A stretch of 64,000 nucleotides of DNA from assembly GCF_019039035.1 (NCBI RefSeq), contig NZ_JAHNZT010000003.1, positions 186,001 to 250,000 on the forward strand, read 5' to 3'. The position numbers were made by a program, and so were the translations under genes. This document shows positions 1-11,724 of this stretch, piece after piece (position 1 is the first letter of the stretch; every line of letters starts with the position of its first letter). The stretch comes from Citreicoccus inhibens (GTDB lineage: Bacteria > Myxococcota > Myxococcia > Myxococcales > Myxococcaceae). The notes beneath the pieces were generated by a model that ran no database searches, was not told where the DNA came from, and saw nothing but the letters and a program-made list of their open reading frames with translations.

Positions 1-717
1 GCGGCGCGCCGCTGGAAGGAGCCGGACGACGGCATCTGGGAGACGCGCGGCGGGCGGCAGCACTTCGTGTTCTCCAAGCTGATGGCGTGGGTGGCGTTGG
101 ATCGCGCCATCCAGCTCTTCGAGCCCGTGCCGGAGATTCCCGCCGACCTGACCGGCTGGAGCCGCGCTCGAGACGAGCTGCGCCAGGCCATCGAGACGCG
201 CGGCGTGGACCCGAAGACCGGCGCCTTCATGCAGTCCTTCGGCAGCACGGCCCTGGACGCCTCGGCGCTCCAGGTGATGCTCACGGGCTTCCTGCCACCG
301 GACGACCGCCGCGTGCGCGCCACGGTGGAGCGCATCGACGCGGAGCTGACCCGCGACGGCCATGTGTACCGCTACCTCGACCGCAAGGACGGACTGCCGG
401 GCGGAGAAGGCACGTTCGTGTTCTGCACGCTGTGGCTCACGAGCTGCTTCGCGCTCAGCGGAGAGGTGGAGCGCGCCGAGGAGCGGCTCGGCCAGGTGCT
501 GTCCTACGTCAACGACCTGGGGCTCTTGTCCGAGGAGATCGACCCGGAGCGCCAGGAGGTGCTGGGCAACATGCCGCAGGCCTTCAGCCACGTGGGCCTC
601 ATCCACGCCATCGTCGCCATCGAGCAGGCGCGGGTCGCCCAGAAGCAAGGCACCACCGTGGGCGTGTCCCCCGTCCACCAGGAGGCCATGGAGGAGCCCG
701 CCCCCGAGTCCCCGTGA
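1..717 (+). CDS. GH15 family glycoside hydrolase, C-terminal part (truncated at window edge)
   Basis: The frame is open from base 1 and about 238 residues are visible, so the N-terminal part lies outside the window. The segment reads like the end of the (alpha/alpha)6 barrel of GH15 glucoamylase/trehalase-like enzymes. The DGIWETRGG motif near the start holds the probable general-acid Glu. The GLLSEEIDP...GNMPQAFSHVGLI motif near the end holds the probable general-base Glu. Such enzymes hydrolyse alpha-glucosidic bonds in glucans or trehalose; which substrate applies here cannot be told. It ends in a short Ala/Pro/Glu-rich tail. The next gene begins 63 bp downstream on the same strand. Family assignment is confident; substrate is open. 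Confidence 0.85.
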   Translation, partial: AARRWKEPDDGIWETRGGRQHFVFSKLMAWVALDRAIQLFEPVPEIPADLTGWSRARDELRQAIETRGVDPKTGAFMQSFGSTALDASALQVMLTGFLPPDDRRVRATVERIDAELTRDGHVYRYLDRKDGLPGGEGTFVFCTLWLTSCFALSGEVERAEERLGQVLSYVNDLGLLSEEIDPERQEVLGNMPQAFSHVGLIHAIVAIEQARVAQKQGTTVGVSPVHQEAMEEPAPESP

Positions 718-780
718 GCGGGAGCCGGACACGTCATTGTCCAGCGCCCGGCCACCGGGGCGGGTATGGTGCCGCCCGCC

Positions 781-1581
781 ATGTCTCGCAAACCCGAAAA
801 GCCGAAGCCCCCTCGCGTGAGCCGTTGGGAGGGCCGGGAGAAGCCCGACTGGCTGTCACGCGCGCTGGCGCGGGCCGGCGCGCTGCCCCAAGCGGAGGCC
901 GAGGCCGCCATCCAGGCCGGTCGAGTGACGGTCAACGGCCGCGTGGTGCGCATGCACCTGGCCCCGGTGCCGCCGGGCGCCGTGTTGCGCCTGGACGGCA
1001 AGCCCGTGTCGACCGAGGCGCCCACGCACGTGCTCGCGTTCCACAAGCCCGCGGGCGTGCTGTCCTCCACCGTGAGGCAGCACCGCGTGGGCACCGTCTT
1101 CGAGCTGCTGCTGCCCCAGCTCCCGGACGAACTCACCGGCTTCACGTGGCACGCGGTGGGCCGGCTCGACGTGGACACCACCGGGCTTTTGCTCTTCACC
1201 AACGATGACAAGTTGGTGGCCCACGCCACCTCGCCGGACTCGCACCTGCCCAAGCGCTACGTGGCCACCGTCTTCGGCGTCGCGGATGACGCGAAGGTGG
1301 AGCCGCTGCGTCAGGGCATGGCGCTGGATGATGGCCCCGCGCGCCCGGCCGAGGTGCGCGTGAGGGATGCGCGCACCGTCGAGGTCAGCATCACCGAGGG
1401 CCGGCACCACCAGGTGAAGCGGATGCTCGGCGCCGTGGGCCTGCCCACCCAGGCGCTCCGGCGCGAGGCCGTGGGGAGCATCGAGTTGCAGGACATCCCC
1501 GAGGGCGGCTTCCGGCTGCTGACGGAGGCCGAGGTGCGCGAGGGCCTGCGGTACGCGGGGCGGGAGCGAAGCGAGCCCTGA
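781..1581 (+). CDS. RsuA/RluB-family pseudouridine synthase
   Basis: This 266-aa protein should isomerise a specific uridine in rRNA to pseudouridine. It has an N-terminal S4 RNA-binding domain (about residues 15-75, with the GRVTVNGRVV turn). The catalytic domain follows, with GRLDVDTTGLLLFTND carrying the catalytic Asp, KRYVATV, and the GRHHQVKRMLGAVG motif near the C-terminus. The length is normal for RsuA/RluB/RluE/RluF enzymes. I chose the ATG at 781 (MSRKPEKPKPP). An in-frame ATG at 766 would add five residues. A basic, proline-rich leader precedes the S4 domain. Which rRNA position is modified cannot be deduced. It lies between a GH15 gene and sthA with no clear functional link. Confidence 0.9.
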   Translation: MSRKPEKPKPPRVSRWEGREKPDWLSRALARAGALPQAEAEAAIQAGRVTVNGRVVRMHLAPVPPGAVLRLDGKPVSTEAPTHVLAFHKPAGVLSSTVRQHRVGTVFELLLPQLPDELTGFTWHAVGRLDVDTTGLLLFTNDDKLVAHATSPDSHLPKRYVATVFGVADDAKVEPLRQGMALDDGPARPAEVRVRDARTVEVSITEGRHHQVKRMLGAVGLPTQALRREAVGSIELQDIPEGGFRLLTEAEVREGLRYAGRERSEP

Positions 1582-1634
1582 GCGCTTCGCACGAAGTCTT
1601 CTAAGCCGAGGGTGGCTCGCATAGGGTGCCCGGC

Positions 1635-3041
1635 ATGGCGGACTTCGATCTCGTGGTGATGGGCTCTGGCCCCGCGGGTGAATGGGGCGCGGTACAGGCG
1701 GCGTTGCAGGGCAAGCGCGTGGCGGTGGTGGAGCGCGAGCCCGTGCTGGGCGGAACCGCGGCCAACACCGGCACCCTGCCCTCCAAGACGCTCCGGGAGA
1801 CGGCGCTCCACCTCTCGGGGTTCCGGGCCCGCGGCCTCTACAGCGTGGAGGCCACGCTCCGGCACGAGGCCACCGTGTCCGACTTCCTCTACCGGGAGCG
1901 GCGCGTGAAGCTCACCGAGCGCGAGCGCATCGCCCAGAACCTCCAGCGGCACGGCGTGACGCTGTTCCAGGGCGTGGCCTCGCTGGTGGATGCGCACACC
2001 GTGGCGGTGACGCGCGCGGGCGCGCCGGAGACGCGGCTCACCGCCGACTTCGTGATGGTGGCCACGGGCTCGTCGCCCTACCGCCCTCCCCTCTACCCCT
2101 TCGGCGATCCACGCGTGCACGACTCGGACGAGGTGCTCGACATCGGCGAGCTGCCCCGCTCGCTCGTGGTGGTCGGCGGCGGCGTCATCGGCTGCGAGTA
2201 CGCCTGCATGTTCGCCGCGCTGGGCATCCCCGTCACGCTGGTGGAGGTGAAGGGCGAGCTGCTGCCCTTCCTCGACGACGAGTTCTCCGCCCGCCTCGCC
2301 CAGTGCATGGAGGCCCTCGGCGTGAAGCTGCGCCTGGGCCACACCGTGCAGTCCGTCCACATCCCCGAGCTCCACGCCGAGCCCATCCGCCTCACGCTCG
2401 CCGCCGGCGAGGTGCTGGAGGCGGACCAGGTGCTCGTGGCCTCGGGGCGCTCGGCCAACACGGCGGGACTGGGCCTGGAGGCCGTGGGCGTCAAGCTGGG
2501 CGCCCGAGGCCAGGTGGAGGTCGGGCCGGACTACCAGACCGCCGTGCCCCACATCTACGCTGTGGGCGACGTCGTCGGCTTCCCGGCGCTCGCGTCCACG
2601 TCCATGGAGCAGGCCCGCATCGCGGTGGAGCATGCCTTCGGGGCCAGCCAGCGGCTGCTCGCGCCCATCCTGCCCTTTGGCATCTACACCATCCCCGAGG
2701 TCTCCATGGCCGGGGAGACGGAGGAGGCCCTGCGCCAGAAGGGCGTCCCCTACGTGTGCGGACGCGCCAGCTTCGACAGCAACCCGCGCGGGCAAATCAT
2801 TGGAGAGCGCCAGGGCCTGCTCAAGCTCCTCTTCCACCGCGAGAGCCGCAGGCTGCTCGGCGTGCACGTCCTGGGCGAGCAGGCCACGGAGCTGGTCCAC
2901 GTGGGCCTCACCGCGCTGCACGCCGAGGCCACCACGCGGCTGTTCGTGGAGATGTGCTTCAACTACCCGACGCTGTCCGAGGCGTACAAAGCCGCCACCT
3001 ACGACGCGCTGGCGCGACTGGACGGCCGCGCCACCGACTGA
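1635..3041 (+). CDS. sthA: Soluble (Si-specific) NAD(P)+ transhydrogenase
   Basis: A 468-aa flavoprotein that interconverts NADPH/NAD+ and NADP+/NADH in the cytoplasm. The N-terminal FAD site is VVMGSGPAGEWGAVQAAL. The redox-disulfide region reads AANTGTLPSKTLRE, so both cysteines of dihydrolipoamide/glutathione reductases are absent, which is the hallmark of SthA. A second nucleotide-binding site (VVVGGGVIGCEYACMFAAL, near residue 180) and the second FAD contact (YAVGDVVGFPALAS) follow, then a dimerisation domain. The length matches the E. coli enzyme (about 466 aa). The ATG at 1635 is preferred over an in-frame GTG at 1626. The gene runs towards the reverse gene ending at 3045, leaving only 3 bp between them. 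Confidence 0.93.
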   Translation: MADFDLVVMGSGPAGEWGAVQAALQGKRVAVVEREPVLGGTAANTGTLPSKTLRETALHLSGFRARGLYSVEATLRHEATVSDFLYRERRVKLTERERIAQNLQRHGVTLFQGVASLVDAHTVAVTRAGAPETRLTADFVMVATGSSPYRPPLYPFGDPRVHDSDEVLDIGELPRSLVVVGGGVIGCEYACMFAALGIPVTLVEVKGELLPFLDDEFSARLAQCMEALGVKLRLGHTVQSVHIPELHAEPIRLTLAAGEVLEADQVLVASGRSANTAGLGLEAVGVKLGARGQVEVGPDYQTAVPHIYAVGDVVGFPALASTSMEQARIAVEHAFGASQRLLAPILPFGIYTIPEVSMAGETEEALRQKGVPYVCGRASFDSNPRGQIIGERQGLLKLLFHRESRRLLGVHVLGEQATELVHVGLTALHAEATTRLFVEMCFNYPTLSEAYKAATYDALARLDGRATD

Positions 3042-3044
3042 GCC

Positions 3045-3350
3045 TCAGGGGGTGCGCTTCAGCGGGCCCACCGTGAGGCCCCCGGCGGGCACGGCCGGGC
3101 CCACGCGGCGGACCGGCGCCTCGTCCGCGCGGAGAGTCGGGGCCTCGGCCCGGGACTCGGGAGCCTGGGCCGGGGCGCCCCGAAGCAGCGCGCGGATGCG
3201 CTCCCAGCGCGCCTTCTCGTCGGAGAGCAGGCGGCCCAGCTCCTCGCGGGCCGGCCCATCCTCCAGACCCGCTGCCGCCTGGGCCACCTTGTCCAGGAAG
3301 GGCATCAGGTAGCCAAAGTCCTTGTCGAAGGCGCTGGGATCCTGGGGCAT
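3045..3350 (-). CDS. Small hypothetical protein
   Basis: A 101-aa protein I do not recognise. The first 60 residues (MPQDPSAFDKDFGYLMPFLDKV...) look helical and acidic with many Glu and Leu. The C-terminal third is Ala/Pro/Val-rich and probably disordered. There is no signal peptide, membrane helix or cysteine motif. I prefer the ATG at 3350 because GGAG stands a few bases upstream. A GTG at 3383 would extend it by 11 residues and overlap the stop codon of the upstream NTF2-like gene by four bases (GTGA). Either start implies co-transcription with that gene. Confidence 0.6.
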   Translation of the reverse strand: MPQDPSAFDKDFGYLMPFLDKVAQAAAGLEDGPAREELGRLLSDEKARWERIRALLRGAPAQAPESRAEAPTLRADEAPVRRVGPAVPAGGLTVGPLKRTP

Positions 3351-3379
3351 GGGGTTCTCCGTCAGAGGGAGGGGCGCGC

Positions 3380-3742
3380 TCACCCGTGGTACACGCGCGA
3401 GGCGACGATGCGGCCGTCCCGGACGTCCAGGACCTCGGCCACGGGCATGGGCGGCTCACCGGGGGCGTGCCGCACGTACTCCATGAAGACCCGATCCCCG
3501 TCCGCCGTGAGGGCCGTCTCCTCGTAGCGCAGGCCCGGGAGCCGGGCGATCGCCTCCCGCCACCAGGTCTCCAGGGCCGACCGGCCGACCAGCCGCCCTC
3601 CCGTCTGGGGGTGGAGCACCCGAATCTTGGGGGAGGTGTGGGTGGCGTCCTCGGCGTACAGGGCCACCAGGGCCGTCACGTCGTAGGCGTTGAAGGCGCG
3701 CAGCCAGGCGCGGGCCAAGGAGAAGTTTTCGGTCGCACTCAT
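3380..3742 (-). CDS. NTF2-like / SnoaL-like domain protein
   Basis: A 120-aa single-domain protein of the cystatin-like NTF2/SnoaL fold. The pattern ARAWLRAFNAYDVTALVALYAEDATHTSP at the N-terminus, a middle GRSALETWWREAIARLPGLRYE and a C-terminal VAEVLDVRDGRIVASRVY are typical. Members are small enzymes (isomerases, cyclases, hydrolases) or ligand-binding proteins, so no reaction can be assigned. Length is standard. It probably forms a two-gene unit with the small reverse gene immediately downstream. Its start is divergent from the EF-G gene, 146 bp away. A perfect 6-bp inverted repeat lies just upstream. Confidence 0.8.
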   Translation of the reverse strand: MSATENFSLARAWLRAFNAYDVTALVALYAEDATHTSPKIRVLHPQTGGRLVGRSALETWWREAIARLPGLRYEETALTADGDRVFMEYVRHAPGEPPMPVAEVLDVRDGRIVASRVYHG

Positions 3743-3753
3743 GGTTAGAAATA

Positions 3754-3769
3754 TCCCTGGGAACAGGGA
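3754..3769. promoter_or_regulatory. Perfect inverted repeat upstream of the NTF2-like gene
   Basis: TCCCTG-GGAA-CAGGGA is a perfect 6-bp inverted repeat 12 bp before the NTF2-like start codon and within the divergent region shared with fusA. It could be an operator or a small hairpin in the 5' leader. No factor is suggested. Confidence 0.25.
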
Positions 3770-3888
3770 AGGTAGGTGCAGGTATGCACACCGTCATGCG
3801 GATTTGGCTGGAAACTGCGGCCTGTGGGAAGTAAGGGCCCCGCCTGCCCTGTTCGCTCAGTCATTTTCAATAGAAGAAGGACCGGATC

Positions 3889-6003
<2,115 letters not shown>

Positions 6004-6037
6004 TCCGGGCATCCGCGACGCGGCTCTGGCAGTAGGG

Positions 6038-6078
6038 AAGGCGCTCCCCGAGGTTGGGGGGCGCCTTTCGCGCTTTTC
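6038..6078 (+). terminator. Hairpin terminator after EF-G
   Basis: A 12-bp stem (AAGGCGCTCCCC with GGGGGGCGCCTT, one G-T wobble) closes a six-base loop GAGGTT and is followed by TCGCGCTTTT. It starts 34 bases after the fusA stop and ends before the ABC-F gene's ribosome site. It should separate the two transcripts. Confidence 0.75.
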
Positions 6079-6092
6079 GGAGGTCTTCGCAC

Positions 6093-8024
6093 GTGACGCT
6101 GCTTCGCGCCGCCAATGTCCAGCTCAGCTTCGGCAGCCGCACCGTCTTCCAGGGCCTCACGCTCACGCTCGAGGAGGGCGAGCGCGTGGGACTGGTGGGC
6201 GTCAACGGCTCGGGCAAGTCCTCGCTGATGAAGATATTGGCGGGCGCGGCCCGTCCGGACACCGGCGAGTTGCAGCTGCGGCGCGGCGCCCGCGTCACCT
6301 ACCTCCCCCAGGAGCCCGTGTTCGAGCCGGGCGCCACCGTGGCCTCCGAGCTGTCCGTGTCCCAGGCCCCCCTCAAGGAGGCCCTGGCCACGCAGGCCGA
6401 GCTCACCCGCCGCTTGGAGGCCGCGCCCCCCGAGGCCCACGAGAAGCTCCTGGAGCAGCTCTCCGCGGTGAGCGACCGCATCGAGCAGTTGGGGGGCTGG
6501 GACACCGAGCACCACGCGAAGACGCTGTTGGACCGGCTGGGCGTGCGCGAGTGGGACCTGCCGGTGGCGCAGCTCTCCGGTGGCTTGCGCAAGCGCGTGG
6601 CCATTGCCCGCGCGCTGCTGACGCGGCCGGACCTGCTGCTGCTGGATGAGCCCACCAACCACCTGGACGCGGACACGGTGGACTGGCTGGAGGACGAGCT
6701 GGACAAGCTGCCCGGCTCGCTGCTGCTCGTCACCCACGACCGCTACTTCCTCGATGACCTGGTGGACCGCATCGTGGAGATCCAACCGGGCGGGGGCGTG
6801 ACGTCCTACCCCGGCAACTACGCGGCCTACGTGGAGCAGAAGCTGGTGGCGCAGCAGAACGCCGAGGTCGCCCAGCACAAGCGCGAGCGGTGGATCTCCC
6901 AGGAGGTGGCGTGGCTGCGCAAGGGCGTGGAGGCGCGCCGCACCAAGAGCAAGGCCCGCATCGAGCGCGCCCAGAAGCTCATGGCCGAGAAGGGCTTCCA
7001 GCGCCCCAAGGTGGCGGAGCTGCGCGTGGTGGCCGCGCCCCGGCTGGGCCACACCGTCATCGAGGCCGAGGGGCTCCAGAAGTCCTTTGGCGAGCGCAAG
7101 GTGTTGGACGACGTCAGCCTGCTGCTCCAGCGCGGCGAGCGGGTGGGCCTAGTGGGCCCCAACGGCGTGGGCAAGACGACGTTCCTGCGCGTGCTGCTGG
7201 GGGAGCTGCCCGCGGACGGCGGCAAGCTCGTCATCGGGAAGAACACGAAGGTCGCCTACTACGATCAGCAGCGCACCCAGCTCGACCCCGAGCAGACGGT
7301 GTACGAGGCCGCCTCGCAGGGCGAGGAGTGGGTGGAGCTGGGCGACGAGAAGATCGCCCTGCGCGACTACCTGGACGACCTGCTCTTCCCGGTGCCCATG
7401 CAGCGCATGAAGGTGGGGGCGCTGTCCGGCGGCGAGCGCAACCGGTTGCTGCTGGCGCGCCTGTTCATCGAGGGCGCCAACGTGCTGGTGCTGGACGAGC
7501 CCACCAACGACCTGGACATCGTCACCCTCAACGTCCTGGAGCGGCTGCTGTTGGGCTTCCAGGGCAGCACGCTGCTCGTCACGCACGACCGGTACTTCCT
7601 CGACAAGGTGGCCACGTCCATCCTGTCCTTCGAGGGCAACGGCCGCGTCGTCCGGTACGAGGGCAACTACGAGATGTACAAGCGGCTGAAGGAGCAGGCC
7701 GCCCCCGCGAACGCCTCCCCCGCCCCCAAGCCCGCGCCGAAGAAGGAGGAGCCCACCGCGGCGGCTCCCGCGGCGAAGGCGGCGCGCAAGCCGGGCAAGC
7801 TGTCCTACAAGGACCAACGCGAGCTGGATGGCATGGAGGCCACCATCGAGGCGGCCGAGCAGCGCAAGGCCGGCCTGGAGGCCCAGCTCGCCGACCCCGG
7901 CGTCTACAGCAACGGCGCCAAGGTGGCCGAGGTGAACCAGGCGCTGGAGACAGCCGCCAGCGAGGTGGACCGCCTCTACGCCCGTTGGCAGGAGCTGCAG
8001 GACCTGGCGAGCGGCGCCGCGTAG
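6093..8024 (+). CDS. ABC-F family ATPase, Uup-like
   Basis: A 643-aa cytoplasmic protein with two fused ABC ATPase domains and no membrane segment, which defines ABC-F. Walker A motifs are GVNGSGKSS and GPNGVGKTT. Signature motifs are LSGGLRKRVAIARAL and LSGGERNRLLLARLF, and the Walker B sites are LLLLDEPTNHLD and VLVLDEPTNDLD. The linker between domains is charged. The C-terminal 120 residues hold an Ala/Pro/Lys-rich tether and a coiled coil (KLSYKDQRELDGMEATIEAAEQ), the layout of E. coli Uup. Uup is linked to ribosome function and branched-DNA tolerance; the role here is inferred. The GTG at 6093 is chosen because GGAGG stands nine bases upstream. Confidence 0.88.
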   Translation: MTLLRAANVQLSFGSRTVFQGLTLTLEEGERVGLVGVNGSGKSSLMKILAGAARPDTGELQLRRGARVTYLPQEPVFEPGATVASELSVSQAPLKEALATQAELTRRLEAAPPEAHEKLLEQLSAVSDRIEQLGGWDTEHHAKTLLDRLGVREWDLPVAQLSGGLRKRVAIARALLTRPDLLLLDEPTNHLDADTVDWLEDELDKLPGSLLLVTHDRYFLDDLVDRIVEIQPGGGVTSYPGNYAAYVEQKLVAQQNAEVAQHKRERWISQEVAWLRKGVEARRTKSKARIERAQKLMAEKGFQRPKVAELRVVAAPRLGHTVIEAEGLQKSFGERKVLDDVSLLLQRGERVGLVGPNGVGKTTFLRVLLGELPADGGKLVIGKNTKVAYYDQQRTQLDPEQTVYEAASQGEEWVELGDEKIALRDYLDDLLFPVPMQRMKVGALSGGERNRLLLARLFIEGANVLVLDEPTNDLDIVTLNVLERLLLGFQGSTLLVTHDRYFLDKVATSILSFEGNGRVVRYEGNYEMYKRLKEQAAPANASPAPKPAPKKEEPTAAAPAAKAARKPGKLSYKDQRELDGMEATIEAAEQRKAGLEAQLADPGVYSNGAKVAEVNQALETAASEVDRLYARWQELQDLASGAA

Positions 8025-8071
8025 CGCCGTCCCGCCAGGCCGTGTGACACCTCGCGCGTCACCTCACCGCG

Positions 8072-10525
8072 TCAGTCGTAGCGCAGCGCGATGATGGGGT
8101 CGACGCGCGAGGCCCGCCGCGCCGGCAACCAGATGGACACCAGCGCCACGCCCAAGAGCAGCAGCGGCGCGCTGACGAAGGACCAGGGGTCCAGGGCGCT
8201 GACGCCGTGGACCACGCTGGACACCACCCGCGTGAGCGCCAGCGCGCCCACGACGCCCACCGCCGCGCCCACCGCCACCGAGACAAAGCCCTGGCGCAGC
8301 ACCAGCAACACCACCTGCCCCTTCGTCGCGCCGAGCGCGAGCCGCACGCCCATCTCCCGCGTCCGCTGGCTCACCAGGTACGACAGCACGCCGTAGATGC
8401 CCACGGCCGCGAGCACCAACGCGAGCCCGGCCATGAGCCCCAGGAGCACCATGTTGAAGCGCTCCGAGCCGAGCGAGCGCTCCACGTGCGACTCCAGCTT
8501 CAGCGTCTCCGTCACCGGCTGCTGCGAGTCCACCGCCCACAGCTCGCGCTGCGCATCCGCCATCACCGCCGCGTGCGTCCCCTGGGACTTCACCACCAGG
8601 CACTGCGGCAACAGGTGCACGAGCATCTGCCCGAGCTTGTCGGACATCTGTCCCGACGGGACGTATGTGATGTTGGGCACCTCCTCATCCAACCCGCGCT
8701 CGTACACGTCGCGCACCACGCCCACGATGCGGCGGGGCACGCGGTCTCCGAACGGCACCGAGTGCGCCAACCGGATGTGCTGCCCCACCACGTCCTCGCC
8801 CGGCCAGTGCTTGCGCGCCATGTGCTCGTTGATGACCACCACGGGCTCCGAGCCAGCCCCGTCCGACTCCGTCAACAGGCGGCCCGCCACGAGCGCGATG
8901 CCCATCGCGGAGAAGTAGTCAGAGGTCACCGGACGATACTGCGCGCCTCCCGCGCCCGGGCCGTTATCGTTGCCGTCGTACTTGCCCTCGATGCTGAAGC
9001 TCAAGCTCGGCCCCTGCTCCATGGGCAGCGTGCTGGTGAAGCCCGCGGCCTGCACCCCCGGCAGCGCCCGCACCCGCTCCACCACCTGCCGATGGAAGCG
9101 CTCCAGGGCCGCGGGCTGCGCGTAGCGCGTCTCGGGCAACGACATGCGCATCACGTGCACGTTCTTCGGCTCGAACCCCGGGTCCTTCTGGCTCAAGGAC
9201 ACGAAGCCGCGGATGAGCAGCGCCGCGCCCACCAGCAACACCACCGCGAGCGCCACCTGTCCCGACACCAGCCACGCCCGCGTCCGTCCTCCGGCACGGC
9301 CCGCGGTGGCCCGCTGCGCGCCTTCGCGCAACGCCCCCGACAACTCCGGCCGCGACGCCTGGAGCGCCGGCAACAAGCCGAAGAGCAACCCGGTCATCAC
9401 CCCCGCCGCCATCGTGAAGGCCAACACGCGCCCGTCGACGCTCACCGACTGGTTCACGAGCAACTCCGAGGGGGCGAGCGACAAGAGCAACGGCAAGCTC
9501 ACCACGGCCAGCCCCAACCCCAGCACCGAGCCCACCACGGCCAGGAGGATGCTCTCGGTGAGCATCTGCCGGATGATCCGCCCGGAGGAGGCGCCCAGCG
9601 CCGCCCGCACCACCAGCTCGCGCTGCCGCGCCGCCGAGCGCGCCAACTGGAGGTTCGCCAGGTTCACGCACGCGATGAGCAACACCAGCGACACCGCGCC
9701 AAGCAACACCCACATCGCGGACTGGAGGTCCCCCACGAGGAAGTCGCGCAGGTCCTCCGCCACGAGGCTCACCTTCTCCTCGAGGATTTTCGGCTCGTCC
9801 GCGCGGAGCTGCGTGGACAACGTGCTCAACGCCGCCTCCAACTGCTGCCGCGACAGGTCCGGCTTCAGCCGCGCGGTGAAGAACAGGTAGTTGGAGTAGT
9901 CCCGGTTGCTCATGTCGAGTTGGAGCGGCGTCCAGAGCTCGGCGCCCGCGGGATAGGCGAAGCCCTTCGCCGCCACGCCCACCACCGTGTACGGCTCGTC
10001 ATTCATCATCATCGAGCGGCCCAGCACGTCCGCCGCCCCACCGAACTGCCGCTGCCACAGGCCGTAGCTGAGGATGACCACCTTCGCCGCGCCCGGCACG
10101 TCATCCTCGGGGAGGAAGTCGCGCCCCAACTCCAGCCGCGTCCCCATCGTGTCGAAGAAGGGCTGCGTCACCCGCGTGCCCGCCAGCCGCCGCGGCATCC
10201 CCTCGCCCACCGTGTTGAAGCCGGCGGGGATGACCTCGAATGCCGTGACCTTGCTCACCACTGACATTCCATGCGCCTGCCACCACGCCAGGAATGCAAC
10301 GGATTGCGAGGAATTCGTGCCATGCACGCCCCGGCGTTGCACCTGCACGAGCTGCTCGGGGTTGCGATACGGCAGGGGGCGCAGGAGGACGCCGTTCACC
10401 ACGCTGAAGATGGCGGTGTTCGCGCCGATGGCCAGCGCGAGTGTGAGCACGGCCACCAGGGTGAAGCCGCGGTTCTTGAGCAACACGCGGCAGGCGAAGC
10501 GAAGGTCCTCGTACAACTTCGTCAT
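8072..10525 (-). CDS. ADOP-family duplicated permease (MacB/FtsX-like), orphan
   Basis: An 817-aa inner-membrane protein with two repeats of the MacB periplasmic-core plus FtsX architecture. Each repeat begins with one transmembrane helix, then a large periplasmic domain, then three helices. The opening reads [38 protein letters not shown]. The second half starts near residue 415 ([19 protein letters not shown]) and ends with [22 protein letters not shown]...[11 protein letters not shown]. This duplicated form without an adjacent ATPase is the Acidobacterial Duplicated Orphan Permease class. No ABC ATPase gene flanks it here. Substrate is unknown; relatives of MacB export peptides, lipoproteins or drugs. 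It converges on the ABC-F gene. Confidence 0.85.
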   Translation of the reverse strand: MTKLYEDLRFACRVLLKNRGFTLVAVLTLALAIGANTAIFSVVNGVLLRPLPYRNPEQLVQVQRRGVHGTNSSQSVAFLAWWQAHGMSVVSKVTAFEVIPAGFNTVGEGMPRRLAGTRVTQPFFDTMGTRLELGRDFLPEDDVPGAAKVVILSYGLWQRQFGGAADVLGRSMMMNDEPYTVVGVAAKGFAYPAGAELWTPLQLDMSNRDYSNYLFFTARLKPDLSRQQLEAALSTLSTQLRADEPKILEEKVSLVAEDLRDFLVGDLQSAMWVLLGAVSLVLLIACVNLANLQLARSAARQRELVVRAALGASSGRIIRQMLTESILLAVVGSVLGLGLAVVSLPLLLSLAPSELLVNQSVSVDGRVLAFTMAAGVMTGLLFGLLPALQASRPELSGALREGAQRATAGRAGGRTRAWLVSGQVALAVVLLVGAALLIRGFVSLSQKDPGFEPKNVHVMRMSLPETRYAQPAALERFHRQVVERVRALPGVQAAGFTSTLPMEQGPSLSFSIEGKYDGNDNGPGAGGAQYRPVTSDYFSAMGIALVAGRLLTESDGAGSEPVVVINEHMARKHWPGEDVVGQHIRLAHSVPFGDRVPRRIVGVVRDVYERGLDEEVPNITYVPSGQMSDKLGQMLVHLLPQCLVVKSQGTHAAVMADAQRELWAVDSQQPVTETLKLESHVERSLGSERFNMVLLGLMAGLALVLAAVGIYGVLSYLVSQRTREMGVRLALGATKGQVVLLVLRQGFVSVAVGAAVGVVGALALTRVVSSVVHGVSALDPWSFVSAPLLLLGVALVSIWLPARRASRVDPIIALRYD

Positions 10526-10763
10526 GGGGGGGCACCTCGGGGCTGGTGCGGTGCCCTACGGCGCGAAGTCCCTCCCCATTGCTGGAGACCCGCGTGATTT
10601 CGCGAACACCCTCGGGGCGGCGCTCCGCGTCATGTCTCCACGAAATGAACAACAGAAATTCAAAAAACGACCAGCCGTGGGGATTCGTCCCGTATGTGTT
10701 CCGGAGGTGCGGATCAGGCGCCGTCCCCGCACTCCGTTCCGTTTGATGAAGGAGTTCCCCTCA

Positions 10764-11684
10764 GTGCCCCGCTCCCCGTTCGCGTTCCTGGTCGCTGCCC
10801 TGTCTCTCGCTTTCGCTCCCGCCGCCGCGCGCGCAGAAGGCGAAACACTGAATTCCCTGCCACGGTTCGACCTCCAGCGACTGCGGATGGATCCGTCGGC
10901 GCTGGGCTCGTTGATGGTGGGGACGGGGCGGACGCTGCCGCAGGGCATGGCGCGAGTCTCGTTCAACTTCCACTACGAGAACCTGCCCATGCGCTTCCAG
11001 ACGGCCTGGGAGCCGGGCGCGGGCGTGGGGCTGGTGGAGAACAAGATGACGCTGTCGCTCACCGCGGCGTACGGCGTCTTCTCGTGGCTGGACGTGGGCG
11101 CCGAGCTGCCCTTCATCATCTCCCAGAATGGCCAGCCCACCCTGGCGTACTCGCAGCCGCATTCGAGCGGGCTCGCCACGCCGTGGCTGAGCGCGCGCGT
11201 GGCGCTGCTGCGCATGACGCACCAGGCCCCCCTCAACCTGGCGGTGGCCATGACGGCGGGGCTGCCGGTGGGCAACGAGGCCGCGCTCGGCCGCGAGGAC
11301 CACGTCTATCAACCGCGCCTGCAGCTTGGGTACGTGGGCGACGGCTTCCAGGTGGGCGGCGAGGCCAGCCTCTACCTGCGCCAGAAGCGGGACCTGTCGC
11401 CGGTCTCCTATGAGGACAAGGACATCGTCGGCAACGAGCTGCGGCTGGCCGCGACCGTGACGTCGCGCGAAGGCGAGACGACGCGCGGCGAGGTGAGCGC
11501 GCTGGTGGGCCTGCCCCTCCAGGGCGGCCGCATCGGCGCGGAGCTGCTGGTGGCCATCCGCCGCCACACGCTCCCGGGCCTGGACCTGTACGTCATGGGC
11601 GGCCCGGGCGTGGGCGCGGGCCTGGACACGCCCACCTTCCGCTTCGTTGCGGGGGCCTCGTTCGCGACGGACAAGGTGGACTGA
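10764..11684 (+). CDS. Outer-membrane beta-barrel protein with signal peptide
   Basis: A 306-aa exported protein. The N-terminus has a short basic start, a hydrophobic core (FAFLVAALSLAFA) and an Ala-x-Ala-type cleavage site (ARAEG). The rest is a series of alternating amphipathic strands ending in a VAGASFATD strand, as in porin-like or transporter-like barrels (FNFHYENLPMRF, LDVGAELPFIISQ, LQLGYVGDGFQVGG). Such barrels in myxobacteria are often fused to thrombospondin-3/OmpA parts, absent here. GTG at 10764 is preferred because AAGGAG lies nine bases upstream; an ATG at 10746 would overlap that site. Substrate is unknown. It is divergent from the ADOP permease and convergent with the SlyD-like gene. 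Confidence 0.7.
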   Translation: MPRSPFAFLVAALSLAFAPAAARAEGETLNSLPRFDLQRLRMDPSALGSLMVGTGRTLPQGMARVSFNFHYENLPMRFQTAWEPGAGVGLVENKMTLSLTAAYGVFSWLDVGAELPFIISQNGQPTLAYSQPHSSGLATPWLSARVALLRMTHQAPLNLAVAMTAGLPVGNEAALGREDHVYQPRLQLGYVGDGFQVGGEASLYLRQKRDLSPVSYEDKDIVGNELRLAATVTSREGETTRGEVSALVGLPLQGGRIGAELLVAIRRHTLPGLDLYVMGGPGVGAGLDTPTFRFVAGASFATDKVD

Positions 11685-11715
11685 GCGGCCCGGCCGCGCG
11701 CGGACCGGGCCCGCT
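11684..11715. terminator. GC-rich hairpin between convergent genes
   Basis: AGCGGCCCGG pairs with CCGGGCCCGCT (one bulged base) at the junction of the barrel gene and the convergent SlyD-like gene. There is no T-run on either side, so it would need Rho or a U-independent mechanism. Confidence 0.35.
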
Positions 11716-11724
11716 GACCGGGCC

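Noticed and set aside
8207-10264. A 685-codon forward frame over the ADOP permease
   Set aside because: His/Arg-rich shadow without domains; the reverse frame has helices and family motifs throughout.
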